Assembly (NCBI RefSeq): GCF_900172315.1
Contig: NZ_FWFV01000011.1
Location: 1 to 64,000 of the forward strand
Length of the DNA: 64,000 nucleotides
Direction: 5' to 3'
Source of the DNA: Palleronia marisminoris
Lineage (GTDB): Bacteria; Pseudomonadota; Alphaproteobacteria; Rhodobacterales; Rhodobacteraceae
In this document: in pieces, positions 1 to 7,510 of the stretch
How positions within the stretch are numbered: the first letter of the stretch is position 1
How the letters are laid out: each line of letters starts with the position of its first letter
Translations under genes and position numbers: made by a program
Notes under the pieces: generated by a model
The model's input: only the letters and a program-made list of their open reading frames with translations
Database searches by the model: none
What the model was told of the DNA's origin: nothing

Positions 1-167
1 TTCTTGTACCAGACCCGCAAGCTATCCGGGGAGCAGCCAAGCTTCCGGGCAATGTCGCGCACCGCCGCCGTCAAAGTGCTGTAGCCATCGAGATGGTCCG
101 CAACCATCTGCACAGCCCGCTCGCGGAGCTCGGCCGGGTACGGGCTCGTCGTGTTCTTCTTGTCCAT
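1..167 (-). CDS. IS3-family transposase OrfA, partial
   Basis: The protein begins MDKKNTTSPYPAELRERAVQ and contains a helix-turn-helix of the IS3 OrfA kind (AVRDIARKLGCSPDSLRVW at about residues 35-53). OrfA supplies the DNA-binding part of the transposase; the catalytic DDE part is made from orfB by programmed frameshifting in this family. Only the first 55 codons are inside the window, so the C-terminus and orfB are missing because of the window edge. The start lies about 35 bases inside the terminal inverted repeat, as is usual for IS3 elements. Confidence 0.85.
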   Translation of the reverse strand, partial: MDKKNTTSPYPAELRERAVQMVADHLDGYSTLTAAVRDIARKLGCSPDSLRVWYK

Positions 168-216
168 AGAGCAATCCTTCGAGAGTCTTGCTCTCCAAGC
201 AACCCGGGGCGGTTCA
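1..216 (-). mobile_element. IS3-family insertion sequence, one end
   Basis: The left edge of the window cuts an IS3-family element whose transposase OrfA is read on the minus strand. The terminal inverted repeat is visible at about 201-216: read on the minus strand it begins TGAACCGCCCCGGG, a typical end of IS3-family elements of alphaproteobacteria. The element therefore ends at about 216, and GTG at 217-219 could be one half of a short target duplication. The other end and orfB lie outside the window, so whether the copy is intact cannot be judged. Confidence 0.82.
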
Positions 217-866
217 GTGTGAGGTCCGCGACATGGGAGTGCAGGGAGTGTGGATCGGGCTGTCCGCGGGAATGGTTGCAACCAGCGTGCTAATGCTCGT
301 GCGCCTGACAAGGGGACGTCACTTCGCATGAGGAATGCCGCGACATAGCTTGGGAAGTAGTATTCAGCGTCCATGGTGGCGTCGAGCGCAGCGAACCCGC
401 CGTCGTTCGGGTGGAGCACGCTGCGCGCGGTCTCCTTCGCGAACGCGGTCTGGAGGCGGACGCCGTAGCCGTCGCTCATGTCCTGCGTCTGCGGGGTCTC
501 CACGGGCGCATCGTCCTTGACGAAGAGGCTGAGAGCCGGGACCGTGGTGGATCTGTGTCACGGCGCAGGTCTAGTCTCGGGGTTCAGGAGGAGTCGCCCC
601 CTCAGCGCATGTGCCGGATGAGGGACCAAGGGTCGGAGAAGCGGGTGTCGTGTGAAGATGCGGCATTGCGGGTCAGGCGAATGTTGGCGAGCAGGTGGTC
701 GCTGGGTCCCAGCGGAGTTCCGTGCAGCGAGTGGTTCCGTCGACGTCCGGGCCATGCGCGCAGCAGCTACGCGATGGCACGCCAGGCAGCGCGGCCGTGT
801 GAGCGAGCTTATTCGAGTGCAGCGATATGGACGGTCGGCGTCTCGGACTCCTTTCGTTCAGGGCTG
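217..866. other. Decayed stretch with no recognised gene
   Basis: Between the IS end and the TTC38-like remnant there is no convincing gene. On the minus strand one frame at about 315-550 reads protein-like (it contains TPQTQDMSDGYGVRLQTAFA and DATMDAEYYFPSYVAAFL) and runs towards the IS, but it has no start with a ribosome binding site, is preceded by a stop at about 559, and I do not recognise the family. I take it as another broken gene, possibly cut by the IS insertion. Confidence 0.4.
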
Positions 867-1028
867 TCATGCCGCCGCCATTCCGGGGGTGCGGCGGGCG
901 AAGAACTGGCTCTCCTGTCGGACCTCGACGCGCTCGTTCGCCAAAGCGGCGGCGAAGTTGGCCTGGCCCGAGCGGAACGCGGCCTCGATCAGCATCAGGT
1001 CGATGACGTCGCGCTGCGCATGGCTTTG
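867..1028 (-). pseudogene. C-terminal remnant of a TTC38-like tetratricopeptide protein
   Basis: Read on the minus strand, a frame offset from the LysR frame gives SHAQRDVIDLMLIEAAFRSG followed by LANERVEVRQESQFFARR and a stop at 867-869. The SHAQRDVxDxxLIEAAxRSGQ signature resembles the C-terminal end of bacterial TTC38-like tetratricopeptide proteins; this is recognition from memory. Everything N-terminal of this motif is absent: immediately upstream the sequence is the tail of the LysR pseudogene in another frame. The piece is therefore a tail left by a deletion that joined two unrelated genes. Confidence 0.5.
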
Positions 1029-1772
1029 CCGGAGGCGAGATCGTCTGCGACATCTTCTTCCATATCCAGGCTGACGCAGCCACCTTCGCGGACCAACGCC
1101 AGGGCGAGGTCGGCGGAGTCGCAGATCAGCGGCCCTTCAACACGTTGCCGCAGGTCGCGCCCGTCCTTCTCGGATTCCCAAGGGCTGACGCTGCCGATGC
1201 TGAGGTTATGGTATGCGACACAGCGATGTTTGCGTAGGTCGCGGGGATGGGTCGGGCGGCCGTGGCGATCCCATGGCCACCACGAGATGCCGCAGGCGCG
1301 GGCCGACAGGCACGGCGATCATGTCCTTCTGGAAATCCTCGCCGAACCGCAGCCCCGCGTCGAAGCCGGCCGAGACGACGTCCTGCGACCTTTCGTCGAC
1401 CGTGACACCCGGGTGGGCGGCAAGGAACGCGGGGAGACGGCGCGCGAGGAAAGTGGGCGCAAGCCAGTGAAACGTGGTGATGCGCACGATCCCCTCTGGC
1501 TCGTCGCGAAAGGCCGCCAGATCCGCCAGCCCCACATCGACCTCGGGCAGCGCCGGTGAGAGCCGGTCAAGCAGCGCCGCGCTCGCCTCGGTAGGGGCGA
1601 CCGAGCGGGTGGATCGCGCGAGCAGCCGCACTCCGAGCCGTTCCTCGAGCCCGCGCATCGCATGGCTGAGCGCGGACGGCGACACGCCCACCTCGGACGC
1701 CGCGGCGGTAAAGCTGCGAGCCCGCGCGACCGCGGCAAAGCCGGCAAGATCGTTGAGCGGCAGTCGTGCCAT
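1020..1772 (-). pseudogene. LysR-family transcriptional regulator, frameshifted and truncated
   Basis: The N-terminal part is a clear LysR regulator: MARLPLNDLAGFAAVARARS, then the winged HTH (AASEVGVSPSALSHAMRGLEERLGVRLLARSTRSV). The substrate-binding domain runs in frame to about 1255, where the expected stretch after VVAMGSP is missing and the reading frame changes. Homology resumes in another frame as HPRDLRKHRCVAYHNLS and continues through EKDGRDLRQRVEGPLICDSA to DDLASGKA at about 1022, where it stops abruptly at the TTC38-like remnant. I chose the Met at 1772 because it opens the family's usual N-terminus. The gene lies divergent to the aldo/keto reductase remnant, the common arrangement of a LysR gene and its target. 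Confidence 0.8.
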
Positions 1773-1864
1773 CGCTGAACAGCCCACACAAGCTCATGGC
1801 AGGGATTGCACCCAATCCGGCCCGCCGCAGCCTTCTATCCTCGGATCAATAGAAGCAGACACCA

Positions 1865-2342
1865 ATGCAGATGACCAACTATCGCCTGTGCGGCCGTTCC
1901 GGCCGCTCGGGGGCGGCCTGCTGATCGGTAAATACGGGCGCAAGAAATTGGCGGCAGCCTCCGAAAGGGAGACAATGCCCAATGCGGCCTTCGCGAGCGG
2001 CGACCAGCCGCGCGAACGCTTGAACGGCGCGAACCCCTATGGCGTGATGCTGTTCACGAGCGGAACTTCGACATCGTCAATACGGCGCGCGAGGTCGCCG
2101 CCGAGCTTGACGTGGCAATGGTGCAAGTCGCCCTCGCTTGGGTGCTGGGGCGGCAGGGGATGACCTCTCTGCTGCTGGGCGCGAGCCGCCCTGAACAGTT
2201 AAGTAGCCTCGCATTTTCGCTTGAGCTGACGGACGACCAGCCCGCGCGTCTGGACGCGGTTGGCGCGCTGCCATCGCTCAACCCGTACTTCATCTTCAAC
2301 CTTCCGCGCGAGCCGATCTTCGGCGGTATGCGGGTGGGCTGA
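1865..2342 (+). pseudogene. Aldo/keto reductase remnant with internal deletion and frameshift
   Basis: The start MQMTNYRLCGRSG matches the usual N-terminus of NADPH-dependent aldo/keto reductases, but after about 13 residues the sequence jumps to PLGGGLLIGKYGRK, a motif from the second half of the barrel. The catalytic Tyr, Lys and His region (roughly 200 residues) is gone. A further one-base frameshift lies near 2059: before it the frame reads NPYGVMLFT, after it ERNFDIVNTAREVAAELDVA. From there the last third is intact, including the cofactor-binding LLLGASRPEQL and the end at 2342. It cannot be functional. It is divergent from the broken LysR gene. Confidence 0.8.
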
Positions 2343-2449
2343 CCGGCGCGAAACCCGGCCCACGGGCGGCCTGAAAATGGGGCAGACACGTCCCTTTTTC
2401 TGCAAAGGCAAATTCTGCTTCGCCCGACGAGTGATACCGAGCGGTGGTG

Positions 2450-2634
2450 TTACAAGATGTCAGAAGCGGGAATCCCCTTCCTCCCTCTGCGGACATCAAT
2501 TCCATGACACATGAGGCCGCATTCAGTGAGCGGGATTTTCACAGTCGAGGCAAGCTGCTCCGGATCCATATGGAAGCCGGTCTTGGCAATGATCCATCCC
2601 CGCTGACTTCAGTCTCGCGCACGACGATTTTCAT
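2450..2634 (-). pseudogene. Small gene coupled to its neighbour, apparently frameshifted
   Basis: An ATG at 2634 overlaps the stop of the upstream 49-residue gene as ATGA, the usual sign of translational coupling. The frame begins MKIVVRETEVSGD and then, after about 13 codons, loses protein-like character and stops early. Shifting by one base restores a smooth reading, WIIAKTGFHMDPEQLASTVK and on to a stop at 2450-2452, giving a protein of about 60 residues. I infer a one-base deletion near 2595 (real or a sequencing error). I do not recognise the family. Confidence 0.4.
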
Positions 2635-2780
2635 GTCATCCGTGGCGAAGTAGTCGGTGGCTCTTCGACTTTCACGGGCTTTTGCATTTGCTTCATAGCC
2701 TCGGCAATCTTGGCTTCCTGCTCGCGCATCCACCGATGCTCTTCAGCCTTGCCGCGCTCGCCGATTGGATTCGTCGACAT
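2631..2780 (-). CDS. Small hydrophilic protein, 49 aa, unknown function
   Basis: The frame encodes 49 residues beginning MSTNPIGERGKAEEHRWMRE and rich in Glu, Lys and Ala (EQEAKIAEAMKQMQK), so a single charged helix is likely. There is no signal peptide or membrane segment. A strong ribosome binding site (GAGGAG, seven bases before the ATG) supports the start, and the AT-richer 2781-2990 upstream could hold its promoter. The stop overlaps the next small frame by ATGA. I do not recognise the family; the N-terminal RGKAEE pattern recalls ATP synthase inhibitor-like proteins only weakly. Confidence 0.55.
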   Translation of the reverse strand: MSTNPIGERGKAEEHRWMREQEAKIAEAMKQMQKPVKVEEPPTTSPRMT

Positions 2781-3846
2781 GATGTCACTCCTCGAGTGAA
2801 ATGCTGCACCTCGAGGCTACCATTTTTCAACCCATCCGACGAATCACAAATCGTAACGAAACAGCATGGCTACCTTGAGCGGACAATGCTTCCTCTCCTC
2901 AACCTCGGCAAAAACGTCCGCTTTTCTACGCCGGCGCGACGTCTGACATTAAGAATAATTCACCCTGAACAACTCCCAGACGCCTGAATTGGCGGCCTGA
3001 TCGCGCCGATATGGTAGCGTGGAATCGCAGTCTTTCGTAAGCTGTGTCTCGAAACCTTGCGATCTCCGGAGCCGTGATGAAGCCTCGTCCCCGCGCACCC
3101 TCGCAGATGCTCGGCGCGGTCCTGGAATTCGGACACAAAGTTCGTCCTCGCAACCTGTCCGCGCAGGCAGCCGGGGCAGCTACCGAGATCGCTTCTCCGG
3201 CTACCGGGGGGGCAGGGGCGAGGAAGCGCTCGACGCAATTCCCGGGCCTCCCCGCGAGAGCAGTTCGGATCGGGCCCTTGGGATTCTACGGACAGCTGTA
3301 TGGTTGGCCCGACGATCCAACGCGATCGATCCAGGGCCGATCCGAGACGTCCCGTGCGGCACATCGTGAAGAACTCGGCGACTGAGTCGATTAATACCGT
3401 GCTCGGCGTCGGAATCACCGAGCGGCGTTCCCACACATTTCAGAGCCTGTCCACCAAGATCGGCACCACCGGCAACGAATGGAGCGACTGCTCAAGAAGC
3501 TCGGGGAGAACCCGCCGGATGCAACGGAATCGAGAGCGGCAACATGGTGTTCAAGGCGGATCACGTCATGCCGCTGATCGAAGCGTCTCAGACCGCACAC
3601 TTCGGAGGTGCCCGCCTACCTTGGTGCCAGCACGGGACCGATCGAGGCCCTGTACCGATTCGGGGTTGTGAAACCACTCGTTCCCAGCATGGGGCGGGAC
3701 CTTCTGAAGACGTCTTCGCGCAGGTTCTCTCCGGAAACTAGATGCGAGGCGCCGAGCCGGTGTTGCCGGCATCGGAGCTGTTCTTGTCGACATGGACCAG
3801 ATCGCGGCAAGCGAGACCGCCTGATCTCAACTTAGTGGAGAAGGAG
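2781..3846. other. Intergenic debris without an intact gene
   Basis: About 1 kb with no frame that combines a start, a ribosome binding site and a recognisable product. The first 200 bases are noticeably AT-richer and could be the promoter region of the small minus-strand genes. Open frames on both strands across 2930-3440 overlap one another and look like codon-bias shadows. A decayed helix-turn-helix-like piece is listed separately at 3544-3745. Confidence 0.5.
3544..3745 (+). pseudogene. Possible remnant of a DNA-binding protein
   Basis: The frame starting at 3544 reads HVMPLIEASQTAHFGG. A one-base change of frame near 3605 continues as EVPAYLGASTGPIEALYRFG and VVKPLVPSMG. Together this looks like a small helix-turn-helix module (a conserved 'YLGAS...IEALY' recognition region) of the kind found in transposon-associated or site-specific DNA-binding proteins, but both ends are missing and the frame is broken. 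The assignment rests on pattern recognition only. Confidence 0.28.
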
Positions 3847-3870
3847 AGCCCGCTTCGGCGGGCTTTTCTT
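3847..3870 (+). terminator. Rho-independent terminator
   Basis: A perfect 7-bp stem (AGCCCGC / GCGGGCT) with a TTCG loop is followed by TTTTCTT on the plus strand. It lies at the right border of the decayed region, so the gene it once served is probably among the remnants. Confidence 0.8.
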
Positions 3871-4036
3871 GTTGCGATCCACCCGAATTCGCGCGATCTG
3901 TCCCCCTGCTTCCGCGCAACCGTCGCTCCGAAATGGAATACGGGTTCTGCAGGCCACTGTTCTCAGGACATCTTATCAGGTCTTCGAGATACCTTCATCC
4001 GGATTCACAGGCTGCTTCACCATCCGCGACACGACA

Positions 4037-4057
4037 GGGCGACCCGACCGGTCGCCC
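4037..4057 (+). promoter_or_regulatory. Stable hairpin just upstream of the MYG1-family start
   Basis: An 8-bp perfect stem (GGGCGACC / GGTCGCCC) with a 5-base loop ends 19 bases before the ATG at 4077 and is followed by CTTT. It could be a terminator or attenuator in the leader, or insulation from upstream transcription. Only the inverted repeat itself is visible. Confidence 0.4.
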
Positions 4058-4076
4058 CTTTCATCTCAGGACGCCC

Positions 4077-4994
4077 ATGACCATCACGCACCTCGTCACC
4101 CATTCCGGCGGCTTCCACGCGGACGAGCTTCTGTCTTCGGTCATCCTGACCCGTCTTTTTCCAGGGGCCGAGGTCACGCGGTCGCGCGATGCCGCCTGGA
4201 TCACGCCGGGCGAAGGCAAGATCATCTATGACGTCGGGCGCTCCTACGACCCCGACACGCGGATCTTCGATCACCATCAGAGCCCCAATCCCCTGCGCGA
4301 GGATGGCCAGCCCTACAGCTCGTTCGGGCTGATCTGGAAGCACTACGGGCGCGACTACCTGCGCGCGCTGTCGGTGCCCGCGCAGGATCTCGACGACATC
4401 CACCGCAGCTTCGACCAGAGCTTCGTCCTGCCGGTCGACCTGATGGACAACGGGGCGCTGGAGCCATCGGTGGCGGGGCCCCTGGCCGGGATGACCCTGC
4501 CGGTCCTGCTGGAAACCCTGAAGCCCGCCTTCGACGATCGCGGCGCCGATGCCGACGACCAGGCCTTCGCCGCCGCCATTCCCGTTGCCCGCGCCTTCGT
4601 AGAGGCCGCGATAACCGTCAAGGCCGCCAAGCGCCGGGCCGAAGCCATGGTGGCAGAGGCGATCGCCGCCACCGGCGCGTCGCGCATCCTGGAACTGCCC
4701 ATGGGCATGCCGTTCCGCTCGGCGGTCGAGAAGGCCGGCGCGGATCACCTGCTGTTCGTCATCCACCCCCGTGACAGCGACTGGGCGCTGACCACGATCC
4801 GCCAGAGCGCAGATACCTTCGAGTCCCGCGCCGACCTGCCCGCCACGTGGGCGGGCCTGACCGATGCCGAGCTCGAGCATGCCTCGGGCGTGCAGGGCGC
4901 CAAGTTCTGTCACAACGCCCGCTTCATCGCCGTCGCCAGCACGCGTGACGCGATCCTGCGGATGGCCGAGCTGGCGGTGGCGGATTGCACCTGA
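4077..4994 (+). CDS. MYG1/UPF0160-family metal-dependent hydrolase
   Basis: A 305-residue protein of the MYG1 (UPF0160) family, relatives of DHH-type phosphoesterases; the eukaryotic MYG1 is described as a 3'-5' RNA exonuclease, while bacterial members are poorly studied. Visible hallmarks are THSGGFHADELLSSVIL at the N-terminus, the metal-binding region IFDHHQ near residue 65, the conserved SSFGLIWKHYG, an Asp-rich VDLMDNG, and CHNARFIAVA near the C-terminus. No signal peptide is present, so it should act in the cytoplasm. An AGGA seven bases before the ATG at 4077 decides that start over longer in-frame extensions. It is the first intact gene after the decayed left end and appears monocistronic, facing the convergent c-di-GMP gene. 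Confidence 0.88.
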   Translation: MTITHLVTHSGGFHADELLSSVILTRLFPGAEVTRSRDAAWITPGEGKIIYDVGRSYDPDTRIFDHHQSPNPLREDGQPYSSFGLIWKHYGRDYLRALSVPAQDLDDIHRSFDQSFVLPVDLMDNGALEPSVAGPLAGMTLPVLLETLKPAFDDRGADADDQAFAAAIPVARAFVEAAITVKAAKRRAEAMVAEAIAATGASRILELPMGMPFRSAVEKAGADHLLFVIHPRDSDWALTTIRQSADTFESRADLPATWAGLTDAELEHASGVQGAKFCHNARFIAVASTRDAILRMAELAVADCT

Positions 4995-5029
4995 AATCGC
5001 CGGTCGGCACATGAAGCCGACCACGCCGT

Positions 5030-7276
5030 TCAGGAGGCGTCCCGCGGTATCAGCTCCGGGGGCAGGGGGCGCGCGATGCGGAATCCTTGGACCGCGTCGC
5101 AGCCGGTGCCCTTGAGCCAGTCGAGTTGCTCTTCCGTCTCGACGCCTTCGGCGATGATCCTCTTGCCGAGCTTCTGTCCCAGGTCGATCATCGCCTCGAG
5201 CAGGATGCGGCCGTCCCGGGTGTCTGTTCCCGCAATGAAGGTCCGGTCGATCTTGATCGTGTCGATCGGGAGATCCTTCAGGTAGCCGAGCGAGCTGTAA
5301 CCGGTGCCGAAATCGTCCAGTGCCACTCGGACGCCGCGCGTCTGCAGGCCCGCCAGAAGAGCCGCCATCGGCTTGTCGGTCGGGTCCACGAGGAGCGTCT
5401 CGGTCAGTTCGACCTCGACGTCGGTCCTGTGCAGGTCGTAGGCGGCAAAGGCCTGGTCGAGCGCTTCCAGCACGCCGTCGCACCGCGCCTCGGCCGCCGA
5501 AACATTGATGCTGACCCGCAGATCGAGGCCCTGGTCGCGCCACGCCCGGACCTGGCGGCACGCCTCGTCCAGGACCCATTTCCCAAGCTGATGGATCAGG
5601 CCGGAACTCTCGGCCACCGGGATGAAGGCGTCGGGCATCAGAAGGCCGCGGGTCGGATGCCGCCACCGCACGAGCGCTTCGACCGACCTGACGCGACCAT
5701 CCGAAAGATCGCGCTGAGGCTGATAGACCACCGTCAGCTCGCCCTGCTCGAGCGCCGTGCGCAGATCGGCTTCCGTGCGCCGCAGGCGCTGCGCCTCGGC
5801 TTCCATGCCGGGCTCGAAGAACCGGATGGTGCCCCGACCTTCGGCCTTCGCGCGATAGAGCGCGATGTCGGCGCCATGCAGAAGCAGGTCCAGCTCGTCC
5901 CCATCCTGCGGGAACACGACGATCCCCATGCTGACCGAAAGCGCCACCGACTGCGCGCCAAGGGTGAGCGGCTGCCTGACGGCCTCGCGTACCCGCTCGG
6001 CCAGGCGTTCGACCTCGGCGACGCCGCCGACATTCGGCAGGACGGCGACGAACTCGTCGCCACTCAGCCGCGCGAAGGTATCGGTGCTTCGAAGGGCACC
6101 GCTGACGCGTTCGGCCACGGCTTGGAGCACCTTGTCCCCTGCGGCGTGTCCGATCGTGTCGTTCACCTCCTTGAACCTGTCGACATCGAGCATCGCGAGG
6201 CCGAGGTAGTCGCCTTCCCGGTGCGTTCTCGCGGCCGCCTCGCGGAACCGGTCCTGAAGCAGCGTGCGGTTGGGCAGCCCGGTCAGCGCATCGTAGAGCG
6301 CCATGTGCTCGATCCGCTGCTCGGTTTTCTTCCGGGCGGTAATGTCGTGGTTCATCCCGACCCACCGGACGATGCGGCCGAGAGCATCGCGGATCGGCGC
6401 GGCCCTGACGCGCGACCAGCGCCACTCGTCGCCATGGCGGAGGCGATATTCCTCGCTGAGCGGCTCTTCGGCCCGCACCGCCTGCGGCCAGCGCAGTGCC
6501 ACCGCCTGGCGATCATCGGGGTGGATTGCGTCCAGCCAGCCCTTGCCCCGGGCCTCTTCCTCTGTCTGGCCCGTATAGGAGCACCAACTTGCCGCATCGG
6601 TTATGCTTTCGCCGTCGGGATCCATCTCCCAGGTTGCCTGCGCGCTGCTTTCGACGAGCACCCGGAACTTCTCGAGGCTCGCGGTCAGCTTGACCTCTGC
6701 CCGACACCGCCCGACCGCCTCCCACAACCGTTCGGCGACCTCTTCGGTCAGCTTGACGTCGGCCGAGGGCCATCGACGGGGCGTGGCGAACTGGACACCG
6801 AGGATCGCGCGAAGCTGTCCCCCATCGATCAGCGGAACATGCGCCAGACTGGCGACGGAGACCTCGGCGAAGGTGGCAAGGGGGCCCTGGGCTGCCGTCC
6901 GCGGATCCTCGTGCACGTTCTCGATGACGAGCGTCTTGCCGGCTTTCATATGCTCGAGAACGGGGCGCCCGAAATCCTCGATCCTTCGGTGGCCGGTCTG
7001 GCCGGGCACCGTCCCCCGGCCCCAGAGGCGGGGCAGGATCCGGTATCCGTCGCTTTCGTCGATATCGGCATAGATGACGAGATCGGCGCCCAGTCGATGC
7101 CCGAGCGCCTCGCATGTCAGGTCGATGAGGGTCTCGGGCTGCTTCTCGGTCCTCAGCCGGTCGAGGAGGTTCAGAATGAAGACGCGCCTCTCCGCCTCTT
7201 CGGTCCGCTGCGGATCTTGCGCCCGCCGATAAACGGCCTGCCGTTCACGGGCAGGATTCCTGGCGTTCCTGGTCAT
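5030..7276 (-). CDS. GAF-PAS-GGDEF-EAL cyclic di-GMP signalling protein
   Basis: A 748-residue protein with no membrane segment. Domain order: GAF-like sensor (about residues 40-170), PAS (about 195-310, ending in the PAC-like VGMNHDITARKK), diguanylate cyclase (about 320-475) and EAL phosphodiesterase (about 490-740). The cyclase signature is SGDEF rather than GGDEF (about 405-409), a tolerated variant in some active cyclases, and the product-inhibition site RSTD is present five residues before it. The EAL domain keeps EALVRW (about 534), the metal/catalytic DDFGTGYSSL, KIDRTFI and EGVETEEQ, so hydrolysis of c-di-GMP is expected. The start at 7276 has GGAGAAACGT before it. Which of the two activities dominates cannot be read from sequence. 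Confidence 0.92.
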   Translation of the reverse strand: MTRNARNPARERQAVYRRAQDPQRTEEAERRVFILNLLDRLRTEKQPETLIDLTCEALGHRLGADLVIYADIDESDGYRILPRLWGRGTVPGQTGHRRIEDFGRPVLEHMKAGKTLVIENVHEDPRTAAQGPLATFAEVSVASLAHVPLIDGGQLRAILGVQFATPRRWPSADVKLTEEVAERLWEAVGRCRAEVKLTASLEKFRVLVESSAQATWEMDPDGESITDAASWCSYTGQTEEEARGKGWLDAIHPDDRQAVALRWPQAVRAEEPLSEEYRLRHGDEWRWSRVRAAPIRDALGRIVRWVGMNHDITARKKTEQRIEHMALYDALTGLPNRTLLQDRFREAAARTHREGDYLGLAMLDVDRFKEVNDTIGHAAGDKVLQAVAERVSGALRSTDTFARLSGDEFVAVLPNVGGVAEVERLAERVREAVRQPLTLGAQSVALSVSMGIVVFPQDGDELDLLLHGADIALYRAKAEGRGTIRFFEPGMEAEAQRLRRTEADLRTALEQGELTVVYQPQRDLSDGRVRSVEALVRWRHPTRGLLMPDAFIPVAESSGLIHQLGKWVLDEACRQVRAWRDQGLDLRVSINVSAAEARCDGVLEALDQAFAAYDLHRTDVEVELTETLLVDPTDKPMAALLAGLQTRGVRVALDDFGTGYSSLGYLKDLPIDTIKIDRTFIAGTDTRDGRILLEAMIDLGQKLGKRIIAEGVETEEQLDWLKGTGCDAVQGFRIARPLPPELIPRDAS

Positions 7277-7510
7277 ACGTTTCTCCGACAATAGAGCCCA
7301 AACCGGCATGCGCGGGCGACGCGAAATCCATTCGACGGTTGCATAGAGCGGGTGATTCGGCACGAAAAACTTCGTCGATCGTCACGGCACCGGGGCAGCA
7401 CAGGCTTGCGACGAGCACATTCGATGCCCTCCAGCGGGGACGGGCCGGCGCTCACTTGACCAGAGTCGCGGACGACCGTAGCTCGCCTGCTTTCACGACC
7501 GAGAGGGAAG

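Noticed and set aside
3044-3385. Plus-strand frame of 113 codons in the decayed region
   Set aside because: No ribosome binding site, no family likeness, and equally long frames overlap it on both strands.
5087-7294. Long plus-strand open frame antisense to the GGDEF-EAL gene (over 700 codons)
   Set aside because: It mirrors the real gene frame; its product is Arg/Gly/Leu/Asp-rich without domains. High GC leaves few stops in the antisense frame.
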